Origin: Athripsodes cinereus
Taxonomy: Eukaryota; Arthropoda; Insecta; Trichoptera; Leptoceridae
Direction: 5' to 3'
Assembly (NCBI GenBank): GCA_947579605.1
Contig: OX388327.1
Coordinates: 3,335,122-3,399,121 of the forward strand
Length of the DNA stretch: 64,000 nucleotides
A model generated the notes under the pieces. It saw only the letters and a list, made by a program, of their open reading frames with translations, searched no databases and was not told the DNA's origin. The position numbers and the translations under genes are program-made. Shown in pieces: positions 16,933 to 27,888 of the stretch (position 1 is the first letter of the stretch; each line of letters starts with the position of its first letter).

Positions 16933-17477
16933 TCACAGTATATTTTCAAAATGGGGTAGCAAGGGTACTAACTGCATGTAATAAACATACAGTTTACCCT
17001 CTTTATGCAATAAAAAATAAGATATTCAAGTTTCAAGTCACAACATTGAAATAATTGGATCATAATTCAAATGACATTCTTGATTTGTTGAAATAATTGA
17101 GCAGCTTGTGTCAATAATCCTCTGTGATACATGAATATGTTAGTAACTCCCAAATCCATTCTTTCTTTCTTAGTTTGAGGTTAGTATTGTTTAAAAATAT
17201 TATTGAATGACACAATCTAGTTACAATTATTAAATTACTAACAGTACTCAAGAGAAGTAGAAAATTTTAACAAAAAACAAACTTAATTAAATATAAAAAT
17301 TATCACGTCAAAATATCACAAAAAAGGCAAACAAAATAATAAACAACAACAATTAACAATTCATATAACTAAAACGTAATATGTTTTTATGTAATTAAAA
17401 TCTTTGGTTTCGAATAATTATATCACATTTATGGCAACAATAAATCTTAAAAATAATTAGCAATATATTAAACCTCA

Positions 17478-17875
17478 CAAATATCGTCCCTCTTCTGACT
17501 AACTGTCGTATCTGACATTTTTGGCGAAATCAAGTTATGATCACCAATGTGTATTTATATGTGCCCTGCATGTTCTCACTGAAGATCACACCTGTAACTG
17601 TTACCGTTATCCTGGAATAGCTTTCTGATTTGTTGTCGTATTAACGAATTACTCTAAATAAAATGTGTTGTCATATCTACAAATTCCTCGAAATTTCACC
17701 TTAAAAATGATTTTGAGATAATATAAGAATACCAATAAAATAATGTCATTTATTTACACTGTATCATATAACTAGGAGAGATGAAAATATGCACGGCAAA
17801 ACATTGAAAACGCTCTCCTAAACAATTTACATTTTAGCAGATATGACTGTTAGTCAGAAGAGGGACGATATGTAT
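17478..17875. mobile_element. MITE with TIR ATATCGTCCCTCTTCTGAC (family E, copy 1)
   Basis: About 398 bp. Left end ATATCGTCCCTCTTCTGAC TAACTGTCGTATCTG; right end is the reverse complement, with the sequence GTCAGAAGAGGGACGATAT. The interior shares GGATAACGGTAACAGTTAC (reversed), CAACAAATCAGAAAGCTATT (reversed) and CTAGGAGAGATGAAAATATG with the copy at 24729-25379. Confidence 0.85.
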
Positions 17876-17929
17876 GTCCGAGCTATACTACACTATGTCG
17901 TCACAAAATGTCATTTTTATATAATTAAG

Positions 17930-18550
17930 GTGGTTCAATGTTTTTTCAACAAAATTACATTAGCTTTTCTACATATTTCTTAACACAACTGTCAAAAATA
18001 ATGGTGGGTCATTGCTACTAATTATTGTTGCTCCAACTTTTTGAAAACTTTAACAATATGAAGTTGATATTACATTGATATGCTTTAACAAAAAAACTGC
18101 ATTAATTTTTTTGCTAAGAGATCCAAAATAAAAATGGCTGCTTCATGAATGGGTATGGCAGAATTGATGAACATTGGTCATGGATACTGATAGTGATAAT
18201 TTAGCCATCTTGGAATCAAATTTTAAAGTGTTAAGATGCCTTTCTCACTTCTATGTTTTAACATTATAAATGAATAATTCTCTGCATTGGTTGTTTCCTT
18301 ATATGTATAAATTATAATAACAACTTTTATAAAAAACATTCTAAATATAAAGTGCATAAAATTATCTATGTTACGGAATAACATTAACATTATAAATAAA
18401 TTTATCTATGGTAATGATAAAACTAATGTAAAAATGGCACCTAAATATAAATAGAGCTGCTTGAAATAGTTCATTGTGATATTATATCTGTCACTTTGGA
18501 CAAATTTTGACAGATTTACAAAAAAAAATGTTAATATAACAATAAAAACA
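17930..18550. other. Unassigned AT-rich stretch
   Basis: No coding or repeat boundary recognised. 18130-18260 shows loose similarity to the foldback family at 53060-53330 (GTCATGGATACTGATAGTG, AGATGCCTTTCTCACTT). Confidence 0.3.
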
Positions 18551-18552
18551 TT

Positions 18553-18673
18553 CATATTTTGAACCAGTCTAGATCAATCATTCCACTTGATCACACTCAC
18601 CAATAGTTAACCTATTTGAATATCGGTGAGTGTGATCAATTGGAATGATTAATCTAGAGTGGCTCAAAATATG
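18553..18673. mobile_element. Palindromic MITE, 121 bp
   Basis: TTTTGAACCAGTCTAGATCA and TTCCACTTGATCACACTCACC at the left are mirrored by GGTGAGTGTGATCAATTGGAA and GATTAATCTAGAGTGGCTCAAAA at the right, giving arms of about 50 bp around a 20-bp loop. Confidence 0.75.
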
Positions 18674-19026
18674 ATTGACATCTACACTTCTAGTAAGTAA
18701 AATCCAGTTCCCGACTTCCAATTCTGTCAAAAAATTCATAACATAAATAAAAACATTGTTTAAAATACATTTAGACTCCCTTCCATATCCGAATATCTCA
18801 GAAGTCTGGGGTCTTTTAATTATCTGATCTTTTAAGCGAAAATGAGTCACAGTTGGCAGCATGAAGGGCTGGCCGACCTCGTGTGATTCCCATACGCTAC
18901 ATTTAAGTTTTCGATGTTCCTTTCAGAAGGATGAAATTGAATATCAAACACAATAAACAAAAATAATCGATAATATTTTTTTAACTATCTATTTATACCA
19001 TCCATATAAATAGATAGTTAAAAAAT

Positions 19027-19185
19027 GCATCCCTCTTTCACAATACACCGTTCCTATGACAAAGACATCAGAGCGCAGGGAATGTCGTGGAAAGAGGTGA
19101 CGCGATTGGCTCAGAGACGCTCTGAATGGAGGAGGCTGGTTTCTGCCCTGTGCTCCCGAGAGGAGTGTTGAGGGCGATGAATGAA
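19027..19185 (+). pseudogene. LINE 3' coding end (family D)
   Basis: In one frame reads DIRAQGMSWKEVTRLAQRR then [15 protein letters not shown] and a stop, the end of an RTE-type RT protein, followed by GATGAATGAATAAAT. Upstream CATCCCTCTTTCACAATACACC also recurs. Further copies: 33705-33875 (minus), 41835-41995 (plus), 53870-54090 (minus). Confidence 0.7.
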
Positions 19186-19208
19186 TAAATGAAATCTATT
19201 TAAATTAT

Positions 19209-19759
19209 CGATGGTTTAAAGCACAAAAGACACATGTCCACTATTTAGGTAAAATGAGTTAATATATGATCGGTTGTAACGTCGTCTATGTCCTGACTAC
19301 ATAATTACCAATAATACTTATATCATTATCGAAATATTTAACAAAAACCAGATGCTAAACATTCTTAAATTATATTTTTTTGTGCACAGATGTAACATGT
19401 CACATAAGATATTTGAGAATGTATTAATATTGATATAATTGATTCTTAAAAAGCACATGTCCACCAAGGAAATCTTCTGAATTAATTTAAAATTAGTTCG
19501 AAATAAATTAAACAAGTGTTTTATTCTACTATTGATTTATTCGATGAGAGAGACGTCTTTCGTCTTATGAGGACATTGTCAATCTTAGATTATAGTAGAA
19601 TAAAACACTTGTTTTATTTATTTCGATATGGAATTCTACTACCTAAACACCGACACAGTGATTAAAATTAGTTAATGAATTTTGAATCTCAAACTTTCAA
19701 ACCCTGTTTTCTCTAAACTGTCAAATGTGGACATGTGTCTTCTGTGCTTTAAACCATCG
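19209..19759. mobile_element. MITE of the CGATGG family (family G) carrying a nested hairpin element
   Basis: TIRs of about 33 bp: CGATGGTTTAAAGCACAAAA at the left and its complement ending CTTTAAACCATCG at the right. The interior holds a second element (19508-19660) with the family F hairpin. It has the same terminal CGATGG(T/C)TTA as 4370-4619. Confidence 0.7.
19508..19660. mobile_element. Hairpin MITE (family F), copy 1
   Basis: GTGTTTTATTCTACTATTG and ATAGTAGAATAAAACACTTG form arms around GAGAGACGTCTTTCGTCTTA. The right terminus GGAATTCTACTACCTAAACA CCGACACAGTG matches the other copies at 20118-20241, 51306-51496, 56360-56512 and 58372-58560. Confidence 0.7.
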
Positions 19760-20117
19760 TATAATTTTAATATTTGATACATACAAAAAAATAACGTTTT
19801 TGATGTTGCAATAATCAGTTAATTTTAAGCGTGTCAAACTCTTGGGAGCGTCACATGGCACATGTTTATCGTGCGAAAACAATATATTTATTGCACTATA
19901 TTGATTCTAAATGTAAAATAATATGATACTTTTGTAACATTATACTAATTACATTAACAGCTTCTAAGCTTCTCTAGACCAATAATAATTATTTAAAATA
20001 CTATCCAACATTCTAAATATAGCTAGTTAATGTATAACTATATATATGGAAAAAAAACAATAAAAAACCATACACCTAAACTCACAAACAACAAAGAGTA
20101 GTTACTATTTCAACTAT

Positions 20118-20241
20118 TCACTGTGTCTGTGTTAAGGTAGTAGAATTCCATCGTGAAATTAATAACAAATGTTTTCTTTACTATATTGATTTTTATTAAG
20201 AGACAAGTCTTTCGTCTTTTAAGACGAAACTACATTGATTT
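20118..20241. mobile_element. Hairpin MITE (family F), copy 2, truncated
   Basis: Starts CACTGTGTCTGTGTTAAGG and GTAGTAGAATTCCA and stops after GTCTTTCGTCTTTTAAGACG, where a LINE fragment begins at 20242. Confidence 0.65.
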
Positions 20242-20458
20242 TTGGGACTAGAAGAAGACGGCACCTATAAATTTTGTGAAGAAAAGGCTGAGACTCTTCT
20301 ACATCTCTTGGCAGACTACAATGCCGTGGTATTCGCAAGAATCAAAACCCTAGGCGAACACTGGGTAGAAGTGGAATCTCTCCACACCTTGGATCCCTTC
20401 TAGATCCTGAACTTCATAAAGTTTCTTGAGGACCCGAGTTATTTCTTGAATAAATAAA
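20242..20458 (+). pseudogene. 3' fragment of the RNase H-bearing LINE
   Basis: Homologous to 14512-14710: GAAGAAAAGGCTGAGACTCT, GCCGTGGTATTCGCAAGAAT, CTGGGTAGAAGTGGAATCTC. The knuckle Cys-to-Tyr change (ADYNAV) is shared with the larger copy. An internal TAG is present, and it ends in GAATAAATAAATT. Inserted inside, or directly after, a family F MITE. Confidence 0.75.
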
Positions 20459-20815
20459 TTGATATTTATATTATTTATAATGTCAATATTTGATTTTACT
20501 GTGTAATATTGCGTAGTAAGTGTACAATAGAAAACATTGTTTTGTTAGTAAGATTTCGCCAACCAGGAATAACAAATTCTATTGTGAATAAGGTTTTCAT
20601 TTAGCCAGGGTTAACTTTAATCATCATGTCCTAGATAGGCAAGTTCAAATATATATTTTATTTGTAAATCCAGCTGACTGTGAGTACACTGTCTATTAAT
20701 ATTAAACACAAATTTAATAATTAACTATTTTAAGTTCACCTAAGTACAATGAAATAAGTAAATCGTAAACAAAATAATTTACTAGAAGACAAATTGACTA
20801 ATAATAACAAATGAC

Positions 20816-21074
20816 GACCGGTGTGGCGCAGAGGCTAACGCACTTGCCTTTGAGTCACGAGGTTCCGGGTTCGATTCCCGGCCAGGGCAAAATGAAGAAT
20901 GGCCTTTTTCAAATTGTCCTGGGTCTGGGTGTTACATGTATATGTGTTCAGTGCATTGTATATATGTGAATCGTCGTGTTAGTACCCATAATACAAGACT
21001 CATATCTGAGTTTGGGACTAGCTCGGTCTGTGTGAAATTGTCTATACATGTTATGTTATGTTAATGTAAAAAAA
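20816..21074 (+). mobile_element. tRNA-derived SINE (SINE-1), full-length
   Basis: A tRNA-like head with A box (TGGCGCAGAGG, 20824-20834) and perfect B box (GGTTCGATTCC, 20868-20878), then a body (TTGTCCTGGGTCTGGGTGTT, CGTCGTGTTAGTACCCATAA, TTTGGGACTAGCTCGGTCTG) and a TTATGTTATGTTAATGTAAA tail. About 250 bp. The body argues against a functional tRNA gene. A minus-strand copy lies at 56030-56280 and fragments at 31960-32050 and 48160-48194. Confidence 0.9.
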
Positions 21075-21127
21075 AGCCAACAAAAAAATATCATTAAAAT
21101 GGATTAATTTTTACTTTATCTACTTAT

Positions 21128-21335
21128 TGATACCACAACACCACATCTCACAAGTGGGATAATCTGCATGTAATAAACATGCAAACTGTTCTCACCGTGT
21201 CAATAAAAAAATAAGACATTGAAGATGAGTGGCATATATCTCATCGCTGAATTGAAAGTTGATATTAAATGTCTTTTTCATGATGTCTGCCTTTTACAGT
21301 ACACTCAAAAACTTACAGAAAAGAGTCTCACTTGC
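21128..21335 (+). repeat. Family A dispersed repeat
   Basis: Landmarks ACAAGTGGGATAATCTGCAT, GTAATAAACATGCAAACTG, CATATATCTCATCGCTGAAT, CACTCAAAAACTTACAGAAAA. It lies just downstream of the SLC35G-like gene and contributes sequence to its 3' flank. Confidence 0.7.
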
Positions 21336-21445
21336 AGCAAACATTATTATTTATTTAGAAAAATTAAGTTAATATTAGTTACCTATATCTAAAGTAGATG
21401 ACTAAATAAAATCACAACATATTCAATATGTAATACTGAAATTAT

Positions 21446-22495
21446 TTATCTTGCTAGTATTCCAAGTTTCGCTTTCATCGGTGAATCGTCGGGCAATGCT
21501 AAAGCCCACTTCCTTAAACCTACCAAAGAAACGGAAACTAGAACAAGGACAGCTCCGATAACAGAGTAATAGTTAGGAATCTCATTGAAAAACATAATCT
21601 GCCAAACGAAAGCGAATACAATATCCGCAGATCTTGCAATCGCGACGGGACCCGCTTGCTCTAATTGTAAAGACATTGTTAGGAGAATCTGTCCACTGAA
21701 GCTAAACAAAGCGAGACATACAACTAATAACCTATCCAGCCCACATTGGGGCATGCACAGTTCACCTGACGACCATGTCATTAATAATGTTTGTATCAAA
21801 CCAAATCCACCAAAATTGGCCATTATTACTGAAAAATGTAATCCTTTTAAAGCTCTTAATAAAATGTAAACATTTGCACCGAATATTGTAGAACCAAATG
21901 CAGCTAAAGCCCCCCATGCACCCCAAGGGTTTGAATCTTTTTCTATGCTTAATAAATTTGTTAAACTCCCAAATATAAATGGTGGACGGGTGATTAAAAC
22001 AACTCCAATAAGAGTTAAGACAATTGATATTATATTGAATTTTCCGCACGGTTCATTCAGAAAGATTTTGGCAAATATTGATACAAATACCGGTACAGAG
22101 AATATAATGATAGATGCATCTGCTAGTGGCATATGCCGAAATGCAAAGAAACTTAACATCAAACCATTTGTACCAAAGAAACATCTTGTGAATAATATAA
22201 GTCGTTTTCCTTTCGGGAATAATGGTTCATTCCTCCAAATCACAACAGGTAAAGCTGGTAAGAGGACTCCTACAAAACGATATGCAGCCAATTCCATGGG
22301 ACCCACTGTGACCAGCCCTTTTACAATCACAGAACACAGAGAAAAGAAGAGAGATGATAAAGTGGCCAATATCAGTCCCAAAAAAGGACATCTCTTCAAA
22401 ATCGGTCTTCTGTTTTCAAACAAGTTTGGTGAACCTTCATCAATGCTCCCCGAAGACAATTCCACAAGGTGTTGAAGTTCTAAATGTTCTGGCAT
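21446..22495 (-). CDS. SLC35G-like transporter (drug/metabolite transporter superfamily, two EamA domains)
   Basis: A single uninterrupted 349-codon frame. About ten hydrophobic segments are visible, for example residues 38-60, 68-86, 99-118, 127-145, 152-169, 192-210, 221-240, 255-275, 283-302 and 310-327, arranged as two EamA repeats (about 38-170 and 195-330). Motifs typical of the SLC35G/TMEM20 group are AYRF (71-74), HMPLADASIIIFS (121-133) and RSADIVFAFVWQ (288-299). The N-terminus is cytosolic-looking and acidic. Substrate is unknown; the human relative SLC35G1 has been linked to ER/plasma membrane function. I start at the ATG 22493-22495; the frame extends upstream only to a splice acceptor (TTTTTTATTGCAG, exon edge 22519), so a 5' UTR exon, or a few extra codons, is likely. 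A polyadenylation signal on the minus strand is at 21355-21350. Confidence 0.92.
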   Translation of the reverse strand: MPEHLELQHLVELSSGSIDEGSPNLFENRRPILKRCPFLGLILATLSSLFFSLCSVIVKGLVTVGPMELAAYRFVGVLLPALPVVIWRNEPLFPKGKRLILFTRCFFGTNGLMLSFFAFRHMPLADASIIIFSVPVFVSIFAKIFLNEPCGKFNIISIVLTLIGVVLITRPPFIFGSLTNLLSIEKDSNPWGAWGALAAFGSTIFGANVYILLRALKGLHFSVIMANFGGFGLIQTLLMTWSSGELCMPQCGLDRLLVVCLALFSFSGQILLTMSLQLEQAGPVAIARSADIVFAFVWQIMFFNEIPNYYSVIGAVLVLVSVSLVGLRKWALALPDDSPMKAKLGILAR

Positions 22496-22519
22496 ATTGA
22501 TGAGTTCATTAAATATGTA

Positions 22520-23508
22520 CTGCAATAAAAAATATTAAATAAACTTACATTCCACTCCAGATATTTAAGTTTAAAGTATTTACATGCAAGATAATGCCAG
22601 ACTATATGAAACATTGTTCATTATAAAATTTAATACAAGAAAATAGCAAAACAATGAAAAGCAATTTGATTTTCCACTGTTCCAAATTGGTATGAATAAA
22701 TAATAATCAATGAAAAATGCTTTATATTTCTCTCTTACCTATTTCACTAAACAATAACATCAATCATTTCACATTTATTTATCATTCGAAATCTATGCAG
22801 GACATGTTTTTAAATTCTTCTATTTTTATTGTTATGAAATTCATTGATTGATCAAATTTGCGAACATGTCGAAAAATTTTGACGTTTTATAAAAATGTCA
22901 TTCGTTTGACATTTGCGAATCATAGACAAGAGTCAAATTCGAAGTCCACAATGAGAAAAACACGACTTTCATTAAAAAATATCAAAAAGTAGTAGAAGGG
23001 TTTTAATTATATAGAAACATCTTCTTGCTAAAGCATTTAAGGATTTTTTTACCCCTGCATACCTAAAGATCTTGACAAAATTACTCGATGTAGGTAAATT
23101 TTAATTGCGCAATCAGCAGATTGCGCAAACTCAGAAATAGTAGAAGTGTATCGATGCTGATGAATCGGCTTTGGCTGGTTTAAGTGCAGTTTACTCATGA
23201 TTCATTCACTATTCCCATCAAATTCTGCTTCAAACATGTCAAGAGATTATTTTGTGAGCCAAAGGAGAAAAATGAGGCAACCATACTAATAAATAAGGAA
23301 TAACTGCTGTGTCAACTGTTAGACTTGATTAAATAGCACCATAATTATTAATAATAATAAAGACAATTTATATTTGGCGCCGTTTAATGATCAGTGACCA
23401 TCTCAAGGGCGCCATGACTTTTCTTGAAAAGCAGTGTTTTCAGCTTACTCCTGAACGTTGCAGCTCAAATATTAGCATTGCTTCAACTTAATGACTAACT
23501 TAAAGGAT
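22520..23508. other. Upstream region of the SLC35G-like gene, no coding seen
   Basis: Begins with the polypyrimidine tract of the gene's putative first intron. 23140-23220 resembles the foldback family at 58660-59060 (GAATCGGCTTTGGCTGG, TTTAAGTGCAGTTTAC). 23370-23470 shares GTGACCATCT and GCAGTGTTTTCAGCTT with 35690-35770, a further low-copy repeat. Confidence 0.35.
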
Positions 23509-23700
23509 TCTTTGAAAAAAATGTGTCATCTGAGATGGTAATTGTTAGAGAGCTGTCCTTTCCTAACACATGATTGTACTATATGCAAATATATACTTAC
23601 TATAGTTATATTATTTCAAGACTACTACTAGCAATATGTTAGAAAGGGACACTACTCTACCAATTGCTATCTCACGTGGTACACTTAATTTTTTCTTTGT
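23509..23700. mobile_element. Palindromic MITE
   Basis: Arms of about 65 bp: TGAGATGGTAATTGTTAGAG and CTGTCCTTTCCTAACACATG at the left mirrored by ATGTTAGAAAGGGACACTAC and CTACCAATTGCTATCTCACG at the right. Confidence 0.65.
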
Positions 23701-24069
23701 AGGAATATAGACCCTATTGCGACGAAGAAAAGCATATTTTTTACTTGAATTTGGTCAAAAAGTACAGTCCTGCTGTAGTAAAATATCTTTGGGTATTCCT
23801 TATAAATCTTAATTTTTGGTATTATGTTGAGTAGGTCCACCATATAAATGAGAAATTTGTGCTAAAGATGTTAATTTCACTATGTATAAGAAAGGTCTCT
23901 CATTGATGCCATAAATTTCTATGAAAGGTGACAGTTTGGGTATGAAAGATGGAATGATAGTGGTGTATAAGAGAGAGAATGCTTTGTTATTTTAAGAATG
24001 GCAGAGCGAAAGGAGTCGATATCCAGGTGTGGGTGTAGTCAGTTGTATTGAGAATAAATGGATTTTAAT

Positions 24070-24445
24070 AACAGTGTCTCAAGTGGGGTAGGCAGAGAGA
24101 ACAGAACGCCAAACAGATTTAACTTTACACACTTCCTTCGCTTCCTCCACATTCATAGTTTCTCATACACGCACGTCTGTTCCTCTTACTTAACACACGG
24201 CCGTCCTTGAGAATTTTATTCACATGATCAAGCCACGTGGTTCTCGGACACCCGCGCTTCCTCACACCTTTTCTTTCAGATAAGTATATCCTCTTTGTCA
24301 TTCTTATCTCGTTCATTCGTTCAACATGTCCAAACCACCGTATTTTATTCACGCGCATTCTGTCCACAACACTCTTCTTGCATCCGCTCATTCTTCTAAT
24401 GTCCTCATTCTTAACTCTATCACGCAGCGTTTTAGAAAAAGTATA
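24070..24445 (-). pseudogene. LINE ORF C-terminus (family P)
   Basis: Minus-strand frame: [67 protein letters not shown], then a frameshift, with CTCAAGTGGGGTAGGCAG marking the 3' coding end. It is the most complete family P copy here, without any RT catalytic region. Confidence 0.75.
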
Positions 24446-24728
24446 AATATACATTTTCATTTTAAATATAAGTGAATAGGAATAAAATACAAATGTAACT
24501 TGAAGAATATTTAATTGTATTAGAATTTTATTTGTCATGTTAATAATGCTGTTTATAATAAATACATCTTAATTGCTACATATGTACATGTGAATCATAT
24601 TATACTGTATCAGGGCAATATAATGCAATGTCAAAATGTTCACAATTTGAGTTATACCTGTACACCATTCTACTCCCGTGATTTGAACTGTTTATCGATG
24701 TTATTATTATAATTAACCATTGTATGAG

Positions 24729-25379
24729 GTCACATATCGTCCCTCTTTTGACTAACAGTCGTATCTGCCCAAATGTGAATTGTTCAGGAGAGCGTTTTTT
24801 GTGTTTTGTTGCGCATATTTTCGTCTCTCCTAGTTATATGATACAGTGTAAATATATTACATTATTTTATTTGTACCTGTTCTTATACATCTCAGAATCA
24901 TTTTTGTGATGAAATTTTGAGGAATTAGTAGATACACAACACATTTTACTAAGAATAATTTGTAAAAATAATAATAATAATTTGACAAAAATAATAATTA
25001 TCTCATTACTCTTTTTTTACTTGTATGACTATATATTTATGAATCCTCTTTTTAAAATGACCTGTTTGAATATTTTAGTTTGACATATTTATAAGAATTG
25101 TATCATATACATTTATTTTACCAGTATAACTATTCTTGATTCGACACATTAATTGTAATTTTTTTGTTATGTTGTTGTTCTCTATTCTGATTTGATTGTA
25201 AACATGTTAAAGGCTAACGCTGTGAATATATGTAAATAAATAAATAAATAAATACGACAACAAATCAGAAAGCTATTCCAGGATAACTGTAACAGTTACA
25301 GGTGCGATTTTCAGTGAGAACATGACTCGATTTCGCCAAAAATGTCAGATACGACAGTTAGTCAGAAGAGGGACGATAT
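24729..25379. mobile_element. Family E MITE, copy 2, carrying a nested LINE tail
   Basis: Left end ATATCGTCCCTCTTTTGACT; right end AGTCAGAAGAGGGACGATAT. The interior matches 17478-17875 in opposite orientation. 24950-25255 is absent from copy 1 and ends in ATATATGTAAATAAATAAAT, with GATTCGACACATTAATTGTA at 25137, so a LINE 3' end (also present at 12785-12890) jumped into this MITE. Confidence 0.8.
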
Positions 25380-25394
25380 GTAAATTTAACACAC

Positions 25395-25575
25395 AAAATC
25401 ATATTATAAGGCTCAGAAAAGACAACATCACCATATTTGGTATTGCCCCGGACGGGATCAGAATCCACAACCTATCTTTTCGCGAGATGTGCTTTGTCCA
25501 ATTAAGCTAACGGGTGACTTACCAGAGGCTCCGATATTCTCTCTTATAAACCCAAATGACAGCCCCATGTGTGTA
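25395..25575 (-). mobile_element. Possible third tRNA-derived SINE
   Basis: On the minus strand CCCGTTAGCTTAATTGGACA (A-box-like) and TGTGGATTCTGATCCCGTCC (B-box-like) are spaced as in a tRNA, with a non-tRNA body. It resembles neither SINE-1 nor SINE-2 closely. Confidence 0.45.
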
Positions 25576-25922
25576 AATTTAGTATTGAAAAATCTATGCA
25601 AGCATTTTAAACATACTTTTTATTAATGAACAATTTCTGTGTTCCCACAAAACGCTATCTGGATTATTCTGTTATCGTAACAACACACACCTTTTGCCTA
25701 ATGTTGTTCAGGCCACTCTTGTTAAGTCTATGTATAATTATGTATTCAAATGCCAAAAGTTAATATATTATTTTCATAAATTAATCTTCAATTCTATGTT
25801 TCAAAGCCTGATTAGGGATAAATTAATATTAAAATATTATAAAAACACGGAGGAAACATTAAAAATTGAGAAATATATGTCAGGATGATTGTCTTCCTAA
25901 AATACTGATTTTCGTAAAACAA

Positions 25923-26108
25923 GAGTTCGTCGGTAGCCTGGAGGTAGAGTCTCGGCCTTATGAACATGAGGTCCGGGGTTCGATCCCAGGTACCGGCAAA
26001 CTCCCCTTTCACGACACAAGCTTTTAGCTTACTGTGAAAGGTGTATAAGGTTGTATTTGGGTTTATAACAAAAACCCAGATATATCTTTTTTAAAAAAAA
26101 AAAAAAAA
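25923..26108 (+). mobile_element. tRNA-derived SINE (SINE-2), full copy
   Basis: Head GTAGCCTGGAGGTAGAGTCT, B box GGGGTTCGATCCCAGG, body TTCACGACACAAGC and TTGTATTTGGGTTTATAAC, then an A-run of 17 or so. The best-preserved promoter of the five copies. Confidence 0.88.
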
Positions 26109-26320
26109 GTAATTTTGAGATTGCACAATATTGCACAGGTACAGTGATAATACGTTATCAATAAATTATGCAATAACTTATTTAAAATACATATCTTATT
26201 AAACTTCAGTTACATTAATTAATGTTACACCATTCAATGAGATACGTGAAGAGTAAGTAAGATAGCAGAAATGATTCCCTCCCTTTTGTTTTACTCTGCT
26301 GAAGCATTATTATGTCAGTT

Positions 26321-26395
26321 ATGAAGTTAGCCACAGTCTGCTAACTGTAAATGTCAATATGGCTAAATGTCACATATATATGTAGCTAACTTCAT
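26321..26395. repeat. 75-bp hairpin element (family I), copy 1
   Basis: ATGAAGTTAGCCACA at the left is mirrored by TAGCTAACTTCAT at the right. A second copy at 27325-27388 brackets the same 1-kb block. Confidence 0.55.
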
Positions 26396-27013
26396 ATCAG
26401 AGTTTTACAGCACATGCCATCTCTTAATTATTACTAACTCTTCGTTTACAGGTTTCAAATTCAAATAATTATTTCTAAATATACCTAAAATGAGACATGA
26501 AGAAATAATAGGTTAAAATAATAAGATTTTTGCAGAACAATGCAAAAAAAAAATACGTATAAAATAAGCTAAGCAATAAAAGAACTCATAGACTAGAACT
26601 GATAAATTTTTGGTTAAATGACAGTTAAAAAGAACAACTAATTGAAATCTTGGAACTTTTTTCAGATAAAGATTCAATTTTTTTATTCTTTAATTTTTTA
26701 ACCCATAAATGAGTACAGTTGTAATATTAAGTCTTGACATAAATTTCGTTATTTGGGTACTGACGTAAATTTGTATTCTCATGTTAAATTTACAAAAAAC
26801 GTGAAATGTAAAAAAAAACGCAATCAGAGATATAATTTTTTTGAATACTTTCAACAATATTATAACAAATTTTCTAAATTAAATAAAATTGATAATTTAA
26901 GTATATAAATTCAGTTCCACCTTATAAAATACTTCTCTCGGAGAACTAAAATCATACAAAAATTTAATCGCCATTGCACATTTGGGAGCGAGATTACACC
27001 ATGTCGAATTTAG

Positions 27014-27299
27014 TGCTAAGTGACGGTCAATATATTCTTTGGTAAGCCAGCTTACTCTATTCATCGCTAGAGCAGCGCTATATTGCGCACTATTTCATTT
27101 CCCCTTCGAAAGAGCCACCGATGTATTTCGACATCTTTTTTTTAGTGCAAAAAACCAATCTCTCTATTTTTAATTATTATTTTTCATCTATGAATCTGCG
27201 TCTCTTTCGAAGGTGAAACGAAATAGTCCGCAGTACAGCGCTGCTCTAGCGATGAATAGAGTAAGCTAGCTCAACAAAGATATATATTGACCGCTGACA
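27014..27299. mobile_element. Palindromic MITE (family H)
   Basis: Arms of about 90 bp: GACGGTCAATATAT, CTTACTCTATTCATCGCTAG, AGCAGCGCT, CTTCGAAAGAG at the left, reversed at the right. The loop is about 85 bp. No coding. Confidence 0.8.
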
Positions 27300-27324
27300 T
27301 AAAATTTTGACATATAATACTCTA

Positions 27325-27388
27325 ATGAAGTTAGTCACAATCTAGTAACTGTGAATGTCAGTATATCAATATATTTGGCTAACTTCAT
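27325..27388. repeat. Hairpin element (family I), copy 2
   Basis: ATGAAGTTAGTCACA and GGCTAACTTCAT frame a shorter version of 26321-26395. Confidence 0.5.
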
Positions 27389-27888
27389 ATCAGATCGAAG
27401 TGTTATCAGAGGTATAATTTATCAAATTTGGAATGCGATTTTTATCAGTTGCCATTTACAATTTCATGGTATTGATTTTGTATGATTTGAGTTCTCATGG
27501 TCCCACACTCAATACTCTATATATATTCATTCCAAATAAAGAGGTCAAAATTAATTCTAAAAATATTTAAATAAATACAAGCCCCACATTCGTGTATTTG
27601 GGATTACTACAAACTGAGAGAGATTAATTAAAAAAAAGGAAGTTTCGATAATGACATTTAATTGACGACAGCAATAAAATACAAATAGGTAAAAGTATTA
27701 TATTTTTATTGCTAAGTACATACCTACATTTTTAGCTTTTAGCATTAATAATACTAAAATTTATTATTAATTTAATTACTATTTACATTTTTCTACCAAA
27801 TAAATTGCATGCACCAAAATTTATCTTCACACAAACGGAAAAAAAGTTAAACGGTTTTTTTTCTCAATAAAAAACAGATTTAACACAT

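Noticed and set aside
20816..20890. Functional tRNA gene
   Set aside because: A and B boxes are good, but the sequence continues into a SINE body shared with 56030-56280, and the acceptor stem is not closed.
21585..22475. Plus-strand ORFs of 94 and 176 codons
   Set aside because: They are the antisense of the SLC35G-like transporter and lack domains of their own.
22496..22525. Extending the transporter start to 22525
   Set aside because: That would need a TTG start and would cross a strong splice acceptor at 22520; the ATG at 22495 is preferred.
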